64,000 bases of DNA. It comes from Kryptolebias marmoratus. Lineage: Eukaryota > Chordata > Actinopteri > Cyprinodontiformes > Rivulidae. This document shows, one piece after another, positions 31,025-43,215 of the stretch. The notes below the pieces were generated by a model. That model ran no database searches, was not told where the DNA came from, and was given only the letters and a program-made list of their open reading frames with translations. The stretch's first letter is position 1; each line of letters opens with the position of its first letter. Both the position numbers and the translations under genes were made by a program. The stretch lies in the NCBI RefSeq assembly GCF_001649575.2, contig NC_051434.1:18649788-18713787 (forward strand). Direction: 5' to 3'.

Positions 31025-31330
31025 TAGTCCATCCATCCATTCATTTTCTTTAACTGCTTCTCCTTTCTGAGTCAAAGGAAGCTGGTGCTCGTCTCCAGGA
31101 GTCATTGTGTGAGAGGCAGGGACATCCTGGACAGGTCCTTCAAAGAGATACAAATTACACAAACAACCATTCACGCTCTCCCCCACACCTAGAGACAAGT
31201 TTTAGAATTACCAATGAACCTAACATGCACGATTTTAGTCTGTGGGAGGAAACCGTACTACCCGGAGAAAACCCACTGAAAACACGCACAAAGAAAAAAT
31301 GCAAACTCCACACTGTGACCTTCTCGCTGG
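31025..31330. repeat. L2-derived fish interspersed repeat
   Basis: Opens with CCATCCATCCATTCATTTTC and proceeds through CATCCTGGACAGGTCC, AACAACCATTCACGCTC, CTGTGGGAGGAAACC and ATGCAAACTCCACACTG. This is the well-known order of the very abundant fish repeat related to L2 LINE 3' ends. It is in the opposite orientation to the fragment at 6450. Confidence 0.8.
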
Positions 31331-31624
31331 TGACAGTGAGAAGGTCTGAAGAGCCACCCCATGATGTGTAGTTATCCTGCTAAACAAATAACAGTTTTGA
31401 GAAAAGACTAGAAACAACAAAAACCAAGTAAGAGAAAATGATTAAAGTAAAATAAAATAAAAATACGAAGTTTAAAAACTCCCTTAAATAACTAAAGGTT
31501 ATATGCGCTAATTAAGATGAAGGCTCTAAATGACAGTTGTTTGCCTGTACGTAACGCACATAAAGCAGCAGTTTGCTTTATTTTATTTTATTTTATCAAG
31601 ACTGAATGAGATAAAACTGGAGGG

Positions 31625-31960
31625 TTCAATTAATTTCAATTCAGTTTATTTATGTAGCACCAAGTCACAATAAAGGTCGTCTCAGGGCACTGTACAACAA
31701 CATTTACATACGTTATAAAGAGACAGTTAGTAAAAGTTAGCTATCCAAGGAAGCCAGAAAATTGCGTTGAATCTTTACTTTGCCACAGTCTCCCATCCTG
31801 AGCAGCACATTGGTGACAGTGGAAAGGAAAAACTCCCTTTCAACAGGAAGAAACCTCCAGCAGTACCAGAACCAGAACCAGACTCAGGACGAGTGGCCAT
31901 CTGCTTCGACCGGCTGGAGTTTGAGAGGACAGGAAAGAGAGACAGACAAACACAGAATGA
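31625..31960. repeat. Common fish repeat (TTTATTTATGTAGCACC ... GGAAGAAACCTCCAG type)
   Basis: Starts AATTCAGTTTATTTATGTAG and continues with GGAAAGGAAAAACTCCCTTT and AACAGGAAGAAACCTCCAGC. This fixed order is familiar from many percomorph genomes, and the interior is unusually well preserved. It has two overlapping open frames of about 80-93 codons, which are repeat sequence rather than genes. Confidence 0.8.
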
Positions 31961-33829
31961 CTGGAACAGGTGGAGATTCTATTGGAAGAAAGACAAAGAA
32001 AAACACGTTAATGATATAAATAATTACAAATACAACCACGGAGAGTAGAGAGAGTAAAGACAGAGTGAGGAAATGTGGTCAGTTTGTCCTCTAGCAGTCT
32101 AAAGCATAAATTACCTACTCTTTTTAGAGGAAATTACCAGTGTGAAACTGGCGTTCCTGTGATGGGCTCTCGATACATCACACTTCCAAGTGATCACGGA
32201 AAATGCCGAAAAGACCCTAGTAAATTTTTCAGTCTTATATTATTAATTTAAAATTTGTGTAAATTTTTTAAAATGCGAGGCTCTGAAAACAAGCACCTTT
32301 TGTGACTTTCTTTTTTTTAATTTGTTAGCTTCAAAACACTTCATTTCCCCTTTAACATAAGATATATGAATGCAACCAACATTGTCTTGTTTTGTTGATA
32401 GAATGTGTCCTGACCCACTTAACAACAAAAACGGTATGAATGAATAGGCAATCTCAAACTTTCAATAATATTACTCTAAAAATAATTGCTTCACCTAAAA
32501 CATTCTCAAATTGCTTGAAGTTCAGTCCAGTTTGTTAAACTTTTAGTGTAGGATTCCTTTAGTAAATGTATGTAGAGGGACCTCACCTGAGCAGCTCTAG
32601 TCCCCAACCTCTGTTCCTACAACTGAGCTCAGCCTGCTTTCTACCTCAACTTTTCCATGTCTCAGAGATGGTGACAAACAAGTAGCCAGGCATGTTCACA
32701 CCCTGTTTGCACAATCTTTTCTGAGTTACCTCTTATTAAGGAGCCAGCAGAGGTATTGATCAAACACCAGTCCTGCCTCTCTCATCATTACCTGTAGGTA
32801 CACATCGTCAAAACTGAGACAGCCGCCGCAGAGGAGCGGAGGGTGGGAGGATGGGAGGGGAGGGTTTCTTTCCACAGAGCTAACAATCTCCTTACTGAGA
32901 GAGACGAGTGTGAGAGAGGTAAGATAGAGAGAAGGCAAAAGCAAACAGTTATAGAAAGGTGAGAGGTAGCAGAGGGAGATGGAGCAAGGATGTATGGGTG
33001 GAAGAAAAGGGAGACTTGCTCTAGAGAGTAAGCTTTATGATGAAAGTGAAAAAAAAAGTGAAAATGCAGCCAGGAAAAGAATCAAAAGGGAGTGCAAGGA
33101 AAATGGCAAGACTGGAACAGACAGTTGTGTTTGCAGTCAGTCCAACTGGGAAGATCGCCTCGTCTTCCTATTTGACTTCTTTTAGGTAGAAAGGTGTATG
33201 AATATGACAACACAAACACTTCTCCTTTCTTTAATATCACCTCCTACTGGAGCCAAAGATTACGCTGTAATAATTATTTCAGATTGCCCTGGAACATTAC
33301 CAAAATTTAGTGTGGAGTTAACAAATTTGCTCAATTCCCTATCAAATAGAAGTTATGATCTGACTGTGTAAGGTTAGCTTGGATGTGATCTCCCCAAAAG
33401 ACACTGTCAGCCTACAGTTCACCTAAATTAAGTTTCCTGAGATCACTCAGTTCGTTCTGTTATGCTTCATACAAAGCAGTTGCAGAACGTTGTGTGTACC
33501 TTTTGTATTTTGGGCTAATGTACTGTGAAGGTCTGACTGATGGACTGTCAGAGTATTGTGTTATTCAGAACAGCCAGCAGGTGTTTACCTTTTTGTTGCA
33601 TCAATCTATGAAATGTATAAATTATCTAATTATCTAACTTTAACTTTTAACTTTAACTTGAATTCGTACCTTAACCATTTTTTAGCTCTTCTAAGTCTGA
33701 GGCCATGGTTCTCAATGGAAAAAAATCTGGAATGCTCCATTTTGGTCAGGGGTAAGTTTTTTGTTTCAGGCAGAGGAGTTCACATATCTGAGTGTTTTTC
33801 ACAAGTAATGGCAGGATAGAGCAGAAGAT

Positions 33830-34917
33830 GACTTGACGGATCGATGGATCAGGGCCTTGTCTGCAGGATGAGGAGGACAAAACTCCACTCTGTTCAGGCG
33901 ACGAAGGCGATGAGCTGAAAGGCAGAGTTCTTGATTTACTGGTTCATCTTCGTTCCAACCCTCACTCGTGGTCATGAGGTATGGATCATGACCAAAAGAA
34001 GTCTCTGAAAAACATCTGATAAGGATTCTTCTTGGGCGCATTCCCTCTGAAGGTTTTTGAACAGTGCGCTGATAACAAGCCAATGATCCCTCTCCTCTTC
34101 AGGACGGAGGACGTGGCAACTGTTGTTTCCCAAAAAAGGTTTTCAAATTTTGATTTATCTGACAACAGAACGGTTCATTTTAAATGAGCTTTGGCCCCGA
34201 GAACATGGTGGCGTTTGTGAATGGTTTCCATATATGGCTTCTTTTTTTTGCAAATTAGAGCTTTAACCATCATCTGTGGATGGAACAGTGAGCTGTGTTT
34301 ACAGACAATGACCTGTGGAAGTGTTCCTGAGTTCATGCAGTGATGTCCAGAACAGAATCAGATTTGGTTTTAATGCAGTGGCCCCTGAGGGCCCCAAGAT
34401 CACAGCATCTAATATTGACTTTCAGTCTTTTGTCTTTTCAGCTCAGAGATTTCTCCAGATTCTTGAAATCTTTTAATATTATGAACTGTAGATGATGAAA
34501 TAGAGGAACATTATTTTGAAATTGTGCCACTAATTTTAGACAGTTTTTCACAGACAGGTGAACCTCTTCCCATCTTTACTTCTGAGAGGTTCAGCCTCTA
34601 AAATGCTCTTTTTATCCCCAGTCCTCTTACTGATCTGTTGCTAATTAATTAGTTGCAAAAATTCTCAGCTGTTTTTTTTTGTACCACTACCCTGCACAGC
34701 CTTTTGTTGCCAATCTCAACTTTTTTAAGATGTTGCTGCCATCAAATTCAAAATTGCGTTATTGTTTTCTAAAATGATACAATTTCTTAGTTTAAACATT
34801 TCATATGTTTATTATGTTCCATTGTGAATAACATCTGGGTTTATTGCAAGTCATTGTGTTCTGTTTTGTTTTATGTTTTACACAATGTCCCAACTTTTTC
34901 AGAATTGCAGTTGTATA
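33830..34917. mobile_element. Degenerate DNA transposon (family ending in ...GTCCCAACTTTTTCAGAATT)
   Basis: The right end at about 34885-34915 (ACAATGTCCCAACTTTTTC then GAATTGCAGTTGTA) matches, by memory, the terminus of a DNA transposon family that is extremely common in fish. Inside, blocks such as GTGCGCTGATAACAAGCC, AAATGAGCTTTGGCCCCGAG and GATTTCTCCAGATTCTTGAA follow that family's known order. Any transposase would lie on the minus strand but is riddled with stops. The left terminus is not recognisable, so the copy is truncated there. I leave the superfamily open. Confidence 0.7.
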
Positions 34918-35279
34918 TCTTCAAGGATTTGAAGGAAATTCAGTCGGATAATTGTTTAAACCTTCATTCGGTATTGATTATGAGCTTGAATGTGTCGGGC
35001 TTCATCTGATTTGGCTCAGCAGGTGACATTGATTGAACTGTGCACTTGCTCCACAGTAATCACTTACAGCAGTTTGTAATGTCTGGAAAGTCTGAGATGT
35101 CACAATCTGGTTAAAGATTAGAAAAACAACATAACAAGCTACAATCAGGTGCTGCGCTTCAGGTGCCAGAGTTGGGTTTGACACTCCCGAAGTTCTCAAA
35201 AGATGGAGAGAAGTAGAGAAGCTCTTGTAACTTTGGATCAATTTGACCCGAAAGCCTTGGGAGGGTTAAGAATTACACA

Positions 35280-35520
35280 ATTGTTAGTGAAGAGTACGCA
35301 TTTAATAGGATATTCCAATGATTTTAAGTTGGGTTTCTGTAGAAAAGTTGTGAATAATTAATGTAGATATTAATTGTGTTGACAGGTTTTTAATCACTTC
35401 ACTTTGGAAAAATGGTTCAGGTTCGACAAACCTAATGAACTAACTGCTAATCCAAATGGAGCTGAGACTGAAGCAGATTGCTGCTGTCTTAACTCAGCTC
35501 TGAACTTAAAAATGTCATAG
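35280..35520 (+). repeat. Unnamed interspersed repeat family X, copy 3
   Basis: Shares GGGTTTCTGTAGAAAAGTTG, CACTTCACTTTGGAAAAAT and AATGAACTAACTGCTAATCC with the copies at 18397 and 44395. Diverged; boundaries approximate. Confidence 0.5.
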
Positions 35521-35708
35521 CGGTTTATGCAAACCCTTTTTTGGAAAGCTTTCCACCACCAGTAGTTTTGCATTACAGGAACTTACATGAAATGCAAGCT
35601 GCAGCACTCCTAGCAGGAGTTTGATGTTTCTACTAAAATAACCTTATAAACTGAAACTGATGGAGATGTAAAGGTTTATAGTGTTTTCCTGAACCACTGT
35701 AAAAGTTT

Positions 35709-35828
35709 GAAGTTGTTTTAGGACTGCAAAATTTGCCTTGGAAGTCAGCCCACTTGGACTGTATCGTCTAATAACTAAACTGAAGGAATCCACTTCCAAA
35801 GCAAATTTTGCTGTCTTAAAACAACTTC
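35709..35828. repeat. Inverted repeat with 37-nt arms and 46-nt loop
   Basis: Arms at 35709-35745 (starts GAAGTTGTTTTA) and 35792-35828 are complementary at about 34 of 37 positions. The total of 120 nt would fold into a long hairpin. It may be a remnant foldback element. Confidence 0.75.
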
Positions 35829-36379
35829 AGTCTTCAAAATGTCAGAGTGCTTTATATGTATGTTATTTTTTTATCCTTCACTTCACTGTCAACTTTACAT
35901 TACCCAGTTATTCTGGCAAAAATCTAGAATTCCTTCCCAAAGTGACCCCTGGTTCCTCTGGAAGTGTTACATCTTGCTTCTGTTACCACTGTCTGCTTGT
36001 AAATGACCACAGAATTCCAAGCGCTAATGTCGGTCAGCCGTTCTCTGCCGGCCCCTTCTCTCAAGCGCGGTGGTTCACTTAGGGACAGCTGGCCAACATT
36101 AGCTCTCCTGTTTTGGGTCAGCCGTGAGCTAGACGCCGCTAACTCCGCGGAACTAACTTCACTGCAGTCGCAAACCAGTTTCCTACCCTCAAAACATGTG
36201 AGGAGAGCTGCAGATGAGGGACAATCCAGAAATGGTCATGAATGTCAGTTTAGAAGCTATCAAAGTTCTCAAATAAAGCACCTTTTGAGAATGTCAATGT
36301 TTGTTGGTAATTATCTTACAAAACTAGTAAGTGTTTTTGGTTTATATATTAAAAGTTATGGTTTTTTATTGATTTTAGT

Positions 36380-36480
36380 AAAAAAAAAATATCGCAACTT
36401 TTAGGAAAATGCCCTGCAAAATCAGGCATTTTAGCCCGCAACAATCACCAAAAATGCCAATGAAATCCTGGAGGGACTGA
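36380..36480. repeat. Right end of a hAT-like fish element
   Basis: Ends AATCCTGGAGGGACTG, preceded by wording (CATTTTAGCCCGCAACAATC) that I associate with an abundant fish hAT-type element. The partner terminus is not found nearby, so it is a fragment. Confidence 0.4.
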
Positions 36481-36554
36481 CTATGAAAGTTCTGGAGATT
36501 GGAGTTGTTTTAAAACAGCAGTGATCCACTTTATTTCTAGTTTGAACAAGCTGT

Positions 36555-37240
36555 TTGCGCGCTTTCACACCAGAGCTGTTCGGTCCGTTTTAAATGGACC
36601 AGAGTCCGTTTCTTTGAATAATCCACTCTGTTTAGTCAGGTGTGAAAGCTCATTCAAACCCTGGTGCGGCCCAAACAAGCGAACTTGTTTGCAATTGAAC
36701 CCAGGGTCGGTTCACTTGCAGTGTGAATGCAAACAGGCTATACAGTTACCCAAAGAGAGGAAGTGGTCACATTGTAGTCTCTCACTCTCTGCTGTCTTTT
36801 TCATCTTGTATACAGAGCAACATGCTGGATAGCCTGTTGCCTCGCCCATTCCAGAGGGACGGAGCACTTCCTTCACATGATGTCAGTAGTTTTCTATGTG
36901 TAGCAGGAGACGGATTTAAGTGTTTCAAGCAAGTGTTTCAGCAGGTGTAGTGTAACTTAATCTGTGAGGGTCCTGCAACAATAAACTATTCACGATATGG
37001 CAAGGGCTTGATACAGTGGATAAAGGCGGCTGAGCAACTGGTTTTCTTCTATTTCTCTGTAGTACTTACCTTTATTTTAGAACATATATAACACCACCCC
37101 AACTGAACAGCTATTATAATGTGACGTCCAGTGAGTTTGGTCCATTTTCAGTAGTGCAGTGTGAAAGTAAACCAAACCAAATGAAGGTGTGAAAGTTTTG
37201 TGGGATTCCACACCCAATTGAACCTAGTCCCCCGGACTAT
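36555..37240. repeat. Probable DNA-transposon derivative with GCTTTCACAC / GTGTGAAAG ends
   Basis: CGCTTTCACACCAGAGCTGT at the left and AAGGTGTGAAAGTTTTGTGG near the right, with GGTCCATTTT-type and AACCAAACC-type internal words in both halves, suggest an old foldback element. Termini and target duplications are not clear. Confidence 0.4.
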
Positions 37241-37269
37241 CTTAGTGTAATTAGACACATTATTGTTTA

Positions 37270-38085
37270 TATTTCTTGTTTTGGGTCAGTGTCAGATACA
37301 AAAAACAAAAACAGGATTTTTATCTAATTGGAAAAACTTTAAAACTAGAAGAAGTCAGATTTTCCTGTCAAGATATGAAACATTATTTGATATACTTACT
37401 GAATGAGATATTTTTAAATCTAAAGGGCCTAAAAGCTTTTTTTTTTCCTCTTTTTGAATATTTGAGATAGTAGCAACTACAGAAATGCAAATGAATATAA
37501 CATAAAAAGTAAGGAAATTTGTGTTTGGCTGACTTGCATTGCAAATAAAATGTGGTTGTGTTGGCTGCTCTGGAATAAACAGCAACCCCTAGCTCAGGGG
37601 TGGCCAATCCTGGTCCTCGAGGGCCACTATCCTGCATGTTTTACTTGTTTCTCTGCTCCAACACGCCTGATTTGAATCAATGGGTGATTACCAGGCTTCT
37701 GCAGAACAAGAAGAGGTAATTTAACCACTGAATCGGGTATGTTGGAGCAGGAAAACATGCAGGATAGTTGCCCTTGAGGACCAGGATTGGCCACCCCTGC
37801 CCTAGCTGATTCCTCAGTTGTTCAGTGGGGTTGAGGTCAGGACTGCAGGCAGGCCATTCCATCCTCTCCACTCCCAAATTCTGGAGATAGTCTGATAAAT
37901 CCAGCTCTGTGGGGCAGAGTGTTGTCATCATGGAGGATAGAGTTTGGTCTAAGCCTGCAGAGATATGGGATTGCAACTAGTCGCTCACAGGCGCTGACAA
38001 TCAGGTGTCTGATTAGCACCTGATTAACAGCACCTGGGGTACCAAAAGCTCAAAGCAAGCCAGTTCCCTTTAGCAGAGAAGATTT
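37270..38085 (-). pseudogene. Tc1-like transposase relic, split by a hAT miniature element
   Basis: On the minus strand, right of the insertion, blocks RLRPNSILHDDNTLPHRA (second catalytic Asp region) and MEWPACSPDLNPTEQLRNQL (the DLNPIE-type block before the third acidic residue) are readable in different frames. Left of the insertion the minus strand continues with GVAVYSRAANTTTF, matching the next stretch of the same family. The miniature element at 37595-37799 therefore landed inside this already coding segment. The relic has frameshifts and no N-terminal domain. Confidence 0.85.
37595..37799. mobile_element. hAT-type miniature element, copy 3, with perfect target duplication
   Basis: A 205-bp foldback from CAGGGGTGGCCAATCCTGGT to its complement ending GGCCACCCCTG, flanked by perfect 8-bp copies CCCTAGCT (37587-37594 and 37800-37807). 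The interior matches the copy at 7511 (TCCTCGAGGGCCACTATCCT). It is inserted in the Tc1 relic around it. Confidence 0.93.
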
Positions 38086-40213
38086 GGCAAGTTTTTCATG
38101 GACACAACCCACATATTCAACTCTGCTGCTAAACAAATGCATTTTCCTAACAAATGTGGCACCATTTACAGGAAAGTCAACAGGTTTTTCAAAGGTATAA
38201 GATTTACTAACAAAAAGCATTTATCACAAAAAAATACATCAACCAAACACAACTTTCCTTACTTTATGTGCTCTGTTTATATGCTACATTAAATACTGTA
38301 TATTCTGCTCCTTACAATGATTTTTGTTGTTGTGACATTGCGATTTTTCAAGCGCCTATACAAGTTGGTTATTTCTTTGCTTGATTTTATAGTTAGACTT
38401 GTTTTGCTGCCTTACTGAGTTCAGTGTTTTTAAATGGCAGGGAGGAAATGAAGGATCCCTGGATGAAGTATGTCCTGTCAAATTACATGGATGCTTTTCT
38501 TTCACTGCTTATAAAACAATAAAACTTATGCTTTACTGTAAAATCTGTGCCCTAGCTTATTTCAAGATGTTATTATGGACAAGTCAATGTATCCTAGTAG
38601 CTCCCTTGTGAGTTATATTGTTAGAAATGTGTCACAGGATATAGAGGTAATAGCCACCTGGAGCCCTAAGTAGAATCATTATTTCAATTTCCCATGGTTT
38701 TTGTACTGTGGCAAATTTGCCATTTCCTTCCTGCCTGAACTATTAAAACTACTCAGACCTACAGCCCTGCTGTGATCAGCATTCTTTCTCTGTGACTAAT
38801 TTGAAGTTGGAGCAAAATCCTACCAAAATTTGACACATTAGAAACTAAAGTTTTATTTTGAAAAGCCTTTCTGATCATTTTCTGGAAAATAAAGACTGTT
38901 TAGTGGTGTTAGTGACACTCCCAACAAAAAAGAAAGACTAGAATCATGTATTTTGCCTTACAGACAATTTAAACTGAAACTGAACTCATAAACTGCTCTG
39001 GAGCAAGTGATGAGTTCAGCCTCTGTTACCATGACAATCTGGCTGGGTTGAAAGAGAGCCTCTGTGATACAGAAAACCCTGACTTTCAGCTCACTGTACC
39101 TGTGTAAACCATTATTCCAACCCTGAGTTTGTTTGTTGCTTTTGTTTGTTTGAACAACAGGGGCAATCACTAAGTTATCATTCATAAATTGGGTTTAATA
39201 ATGATAGTTACTCAGAGGCTGATTTATTGCTTTATTCTGATTAAGGAGCTCATATGAAGTTAGTTGTATGCATTCAGCTAAAAACTAAAATTGCACATTA
39301 AGTGCATTAAAAATTGTAACTATTACCTAAAATAATGGATGGATACCATTATCCCTTGATAGTGTGCTTGTTTCATTAAACCAAGAATAAGCCTCTAACT
39401 GCAAATGGAAAACTGATTGAACCACTAATCTATTTGCCTAATTTTTACAATTACCACTTGCTAATGTATGCTTGTGGTTGTGGTGGTTTGCTGCTTAGCT
39501 TTTTAGGGAAGAACTTGCATGTTGGGTAACAGGAAAAAAGAAAATTCTCAAATCACTGAAAATTGTAACTCAGCTGGAAAGTTGTTTTATATTGGAATGA
39601 TTCAGACTTCGTCTACATTACTTCAGTTTGTTTTGGGGGTTTTTATGTACAATTTTTGAGTGTATACATTTTTTTTCCCCTCTGATCACATATTCTAAAA
39701 AAAAATCTGAAGTACTTGTGCCTTGCCACTTAGGTGGTAAAAACATCTACATTAACAACACCAGAGAAAGAGCATTCTCAGCTTGGCTTAAATTTCTCTG
39801 TAAATTTGTCAGGGGACCGGCTCTTTGGGATGAACCAGTCTTCGCCGTAATGTACTTTGGGGTTTGAAAACCACTTAGGGCACTAACAATCGATCGTTAG
39901 GCTAATGGTCCTCCTTTTGCATGTGAACAACTAGCTTTGGGTGTCACCAGCAACTGGTTGATTCACTATGCGAAGGTGCTGCTTAAAAGGCTGAGTTTGT
40001 CTTTTGGGTAAAAGACAAAATGTTTCAACAAAGAAGAACCCATTTAGAGGACTTGACTCAACTTTTTTACACTTAAAAATGAGTTGGTAAAAGTCTCCAC
40101 TTTGGAAAGTCTGCCTTTTATACGCAACGCTTCAAACACACAGGAAAAGCAGTGCCCGTCAATCAGTTATTTTAAACCATTTTATGTCAGAGTGACTTGT
40201 CCTGAGGTTGTAG

Positions 40214-40462
<249 letters not shown>

Positions 40463-41224
40463 AACCATCCACAAAAGACTGTTGGGGACGGGACAGGCCG
40501 GAGGAGCAGCGTGGAAGCACTTTTAGAGGTGCTGAGAAATGCATCAGCAGAAGCACCAAAGCACGTTCAGATGAAGCAGCTGCTCAGATTTACCCCCTAC
40601 TGAACATTAAGATAAACACACTTGAATATGGCACCAATGTGGTGGCAGTAACACTGAAGGCACACTTGTTACACACATTATTTTTATTCTCTAAACGACT
40701 TCTTCTCAGTGAAGTACCCAAATCAACCTGGTCATGTGGCAAATAATTTGCACAGACGTGAACTTTTAGTATACGTAAACTGGACGTGTACACATTGAGC
40801 TCAAGGATTTGTGGACCAGTTTTTGTCGTCCACCTGTGCTTACAATTGTTGCATGGAACCTCTGCCTTAAAACCTCCACTCAGACACGGCTTGCTGCATG
40901 ACCAGCGATATACATAAACATCTTCTGAATCAATCATAAACAACCCTAATAATCCATGTTACTGAATGTATAAAATATTAAAGAAGTAGGTCAGTGTACC
41001 TCTCCTTGGACAGATGTTCACTGCGTCCCAAGATCCTCAGTGTTGTTTGATAATGACTAGAAAATGGAAAGCAATCAAACCCAACTGAACTGAAATCAGT
41101 TTTCTAGACTTGGAAATGTATAAAAAAAAAAAGAAAATCAGGAACAGTAGTGGCCTTGAGACTTTATGACTCATGAGGTAAACCAAGCTTTGTGAGAGAG
41201 TGACATGTTTCTTTTTTTATTAAA
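40463..41224 (+). other. SLC66A2: Probable 3' UTR of SLC66A2
   Basis: Follows the stop codon directly. Candidate polyadenylation signals are ATTAAA at 40977-40982 and at 41219-41224; I find no AATAAA before the hAT element that starts at 41476. The true end cannot be chosen from sequence. A minus-strand frame at 40590-40943 is unrecognised and probably chance. Confidence 0.5.
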
Positions 41225-41475
41225 GATATTTTTGATGTCACTTTTTTTTCCTTTTTTTTTTTAAACCTGAAGTGAGGACAAGTCGGCATGATTTGATTTC
41301 AGGAAAACCTTGCCTCTCCTGAGGGTTTATGCATTCACGGCGTGACAGGTGCAGGAGTGATCCCTGCTGGGTTGTGCAATGTGAGGCTGAGCTGTTATGA
41401 AAGCACAACACAGACGCATGCTTGTTGGTTTGATTTTCTAACCAGTTACTGCACTTGTCTGTTCTGTCAATTTTA

Positions 41476-42358
41476 CAGGGTTCCTACGCAGTCCTGAAAT
41501 GAGTAATATGGAAAAAATGAAATGGTCTAGGCAAAAAAAAATGTTTCCAGACTCCCTGTTGGACTTTCTAAAAAGTTAAATAATTCTTTTTATTTTTTAT
41601 TAAAACGTGCTGGAACAAAGAATATTTTTTCATATAACTCTATTCAAAAGATTAACATAGTCATGATGTCCATATTTGGTTCATTTAGCACATCAAGCTT
41701 TAAATTTGAGCCATTTGTATTTTTAGCCCTTTACTCAAAGCAGCATGGCTACAAGAACCAGATCCTCTTCAAGCTGCCGCTGGTCATTCGGAAATTACCA
41801 ATCAGAGCAGCCCATGTGAGTGTCCAAGTGAATCTAAGCAACCGGACTATCCGTTGTCACTACATCACACCCTCCAGCCACGATGCAAGCTTAGCTTTTA
41901 CGGTTCTGTTAGTAGCTCGCTTGGTGTCTCAGAGGCATAACAGTGGCGGGTTGACTTCAACCCTCCATACCGCCTTGGCCCTTACAAATACGTTATGCAG
42001 TAACAAGGCTGCCCAACCCTAAAGCATATGAATCTTTTACCAAATAAAGATTGATTTTTAATGACGACCTCAAGTCTGTCTTTAGAATCACAAACTAAGT
42101 GGAAAAACTGTAAACAGTATTTTTTGTCCCTCAAAAAGAAAAAAAAAATCATTGATCCCTGTTGCCTAGCTTTTGTGCCCAATTTTTGGGGTTTTCATGT
42201 TTAAAACATACAGCTCAAAAACACCACTTTAAAGATTCACGCACATTCAAAGACATTTTGATTTAAAAAAAAAAGGTCAAAATTGGATCCTGAAATTTTG
42301 AAAATTCCGAGTCTGGCAACGTTTGGAATTTCCAAACAGAAAGTGTGTAGGAACCCTG
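41476..42358. mobile_element. Non-autonomous hAT-like element (CAGGGTTCCTAC termini)
   Basis: Begins CAGGGTTCCTACGCAG and ends with the complement GTAGGAACCCTG; CCAGACTC-type words follow just inside both termini. About 883 bp, with no transposase. The flanks (CAATTTTA and ATTTTTAT) are only roughly similar, so the target duplication is not proven. It lies just beyond the likely 3' end of SLC66A2; longer transcripts would run into it. Confidence 0.7.
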
Positions 42359-42934
42359 ATTTTTATGATGTGTGCTGTTAATCTCAGAAAGAAATAAAGC
42401 AACAAGTGCTTTCCATTCAGTTTCTACAAACCTTTAGGATGAAGACCACAACACCTTAATGAAAGCTGTTTAGTAAAGTAATTGTTGGGTGGTTCATTCC
42501 GACTTGACGCTGCATTCAACAGTGTTAGCTTGTTATATTATTCTGTGATGACCTTCATGTCCACCCAATATATGGACAAAACTTAGTACATTTTTGGCTT
42601 TGTTTTATTTAGTTGAGGCCAAGCTACAAAAGAGGTGAGATATTGTGTACAGTGAGTCACTTTGTTCAATGCAGCCTTGTTACAATGATTAAAAAAAGCA
42701 AAGTGTTGAGAAATTTGCCATTTTTCTAGAGAACCATCGTGTTGTTCATGCTTATATTTACACACAAAGGGCTGAACTTCATGAATCGGCATTAATAGTG
42801 TGGTTTTATAATATTCTTCCACTTTGTTTACGTCTGAATATTCACTCATAATTTTACAGCTAATTCTTGAAATCCAACACTCGACCACATTTTTTTAAGA
42901 GTCCAGAGGTTGGGTTAACTAGGTTAACTAGTTA

Positions 42935-43215
42935 AAACTAGGCAATTTCTAAAGATGTTTTGAAGGGTGTCAATGCAGCTACGTTTTCCATTTCTAGCTT
43001 GCATCACCTTTCTTCTTTAAAGCCCAGAAGTAGTTTGGGACTTTTGTCAAAATCTGACAAAATGTTGATGTTTTGATGTATAAACTGGATTTAAAAAGTG
43101 TAAGAATAACCAAGATCATATGAATTGTTAAAGCTGTTGCCAGAGGGTCATTAGGGTCACCATGGTAAACACACACCCTGACAGCACTCTTCATACAACA
43201 GGCAGATACACAGAG
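42935..43215 (+). repeat. Unnamed interspersed repeat family Y, copy 2
   Basis: Collinear with 23630-23905 in the same orientation, sharing GGGTGTCAATGCAGCTAC, AAAGCCCAGAAGTAGTTTGG, GATGTATAAACTG and AGGGTCACCATGGTA-type blocks. Confidence 0.6.

Noticed and set aside
31767..32048. Overlapping open frames of 93 and 79 codons
   Set aside because: They fall on the well-known fish interspersed repeat (GGAAGAAACCTCCAG type) and do not encode a known protein.
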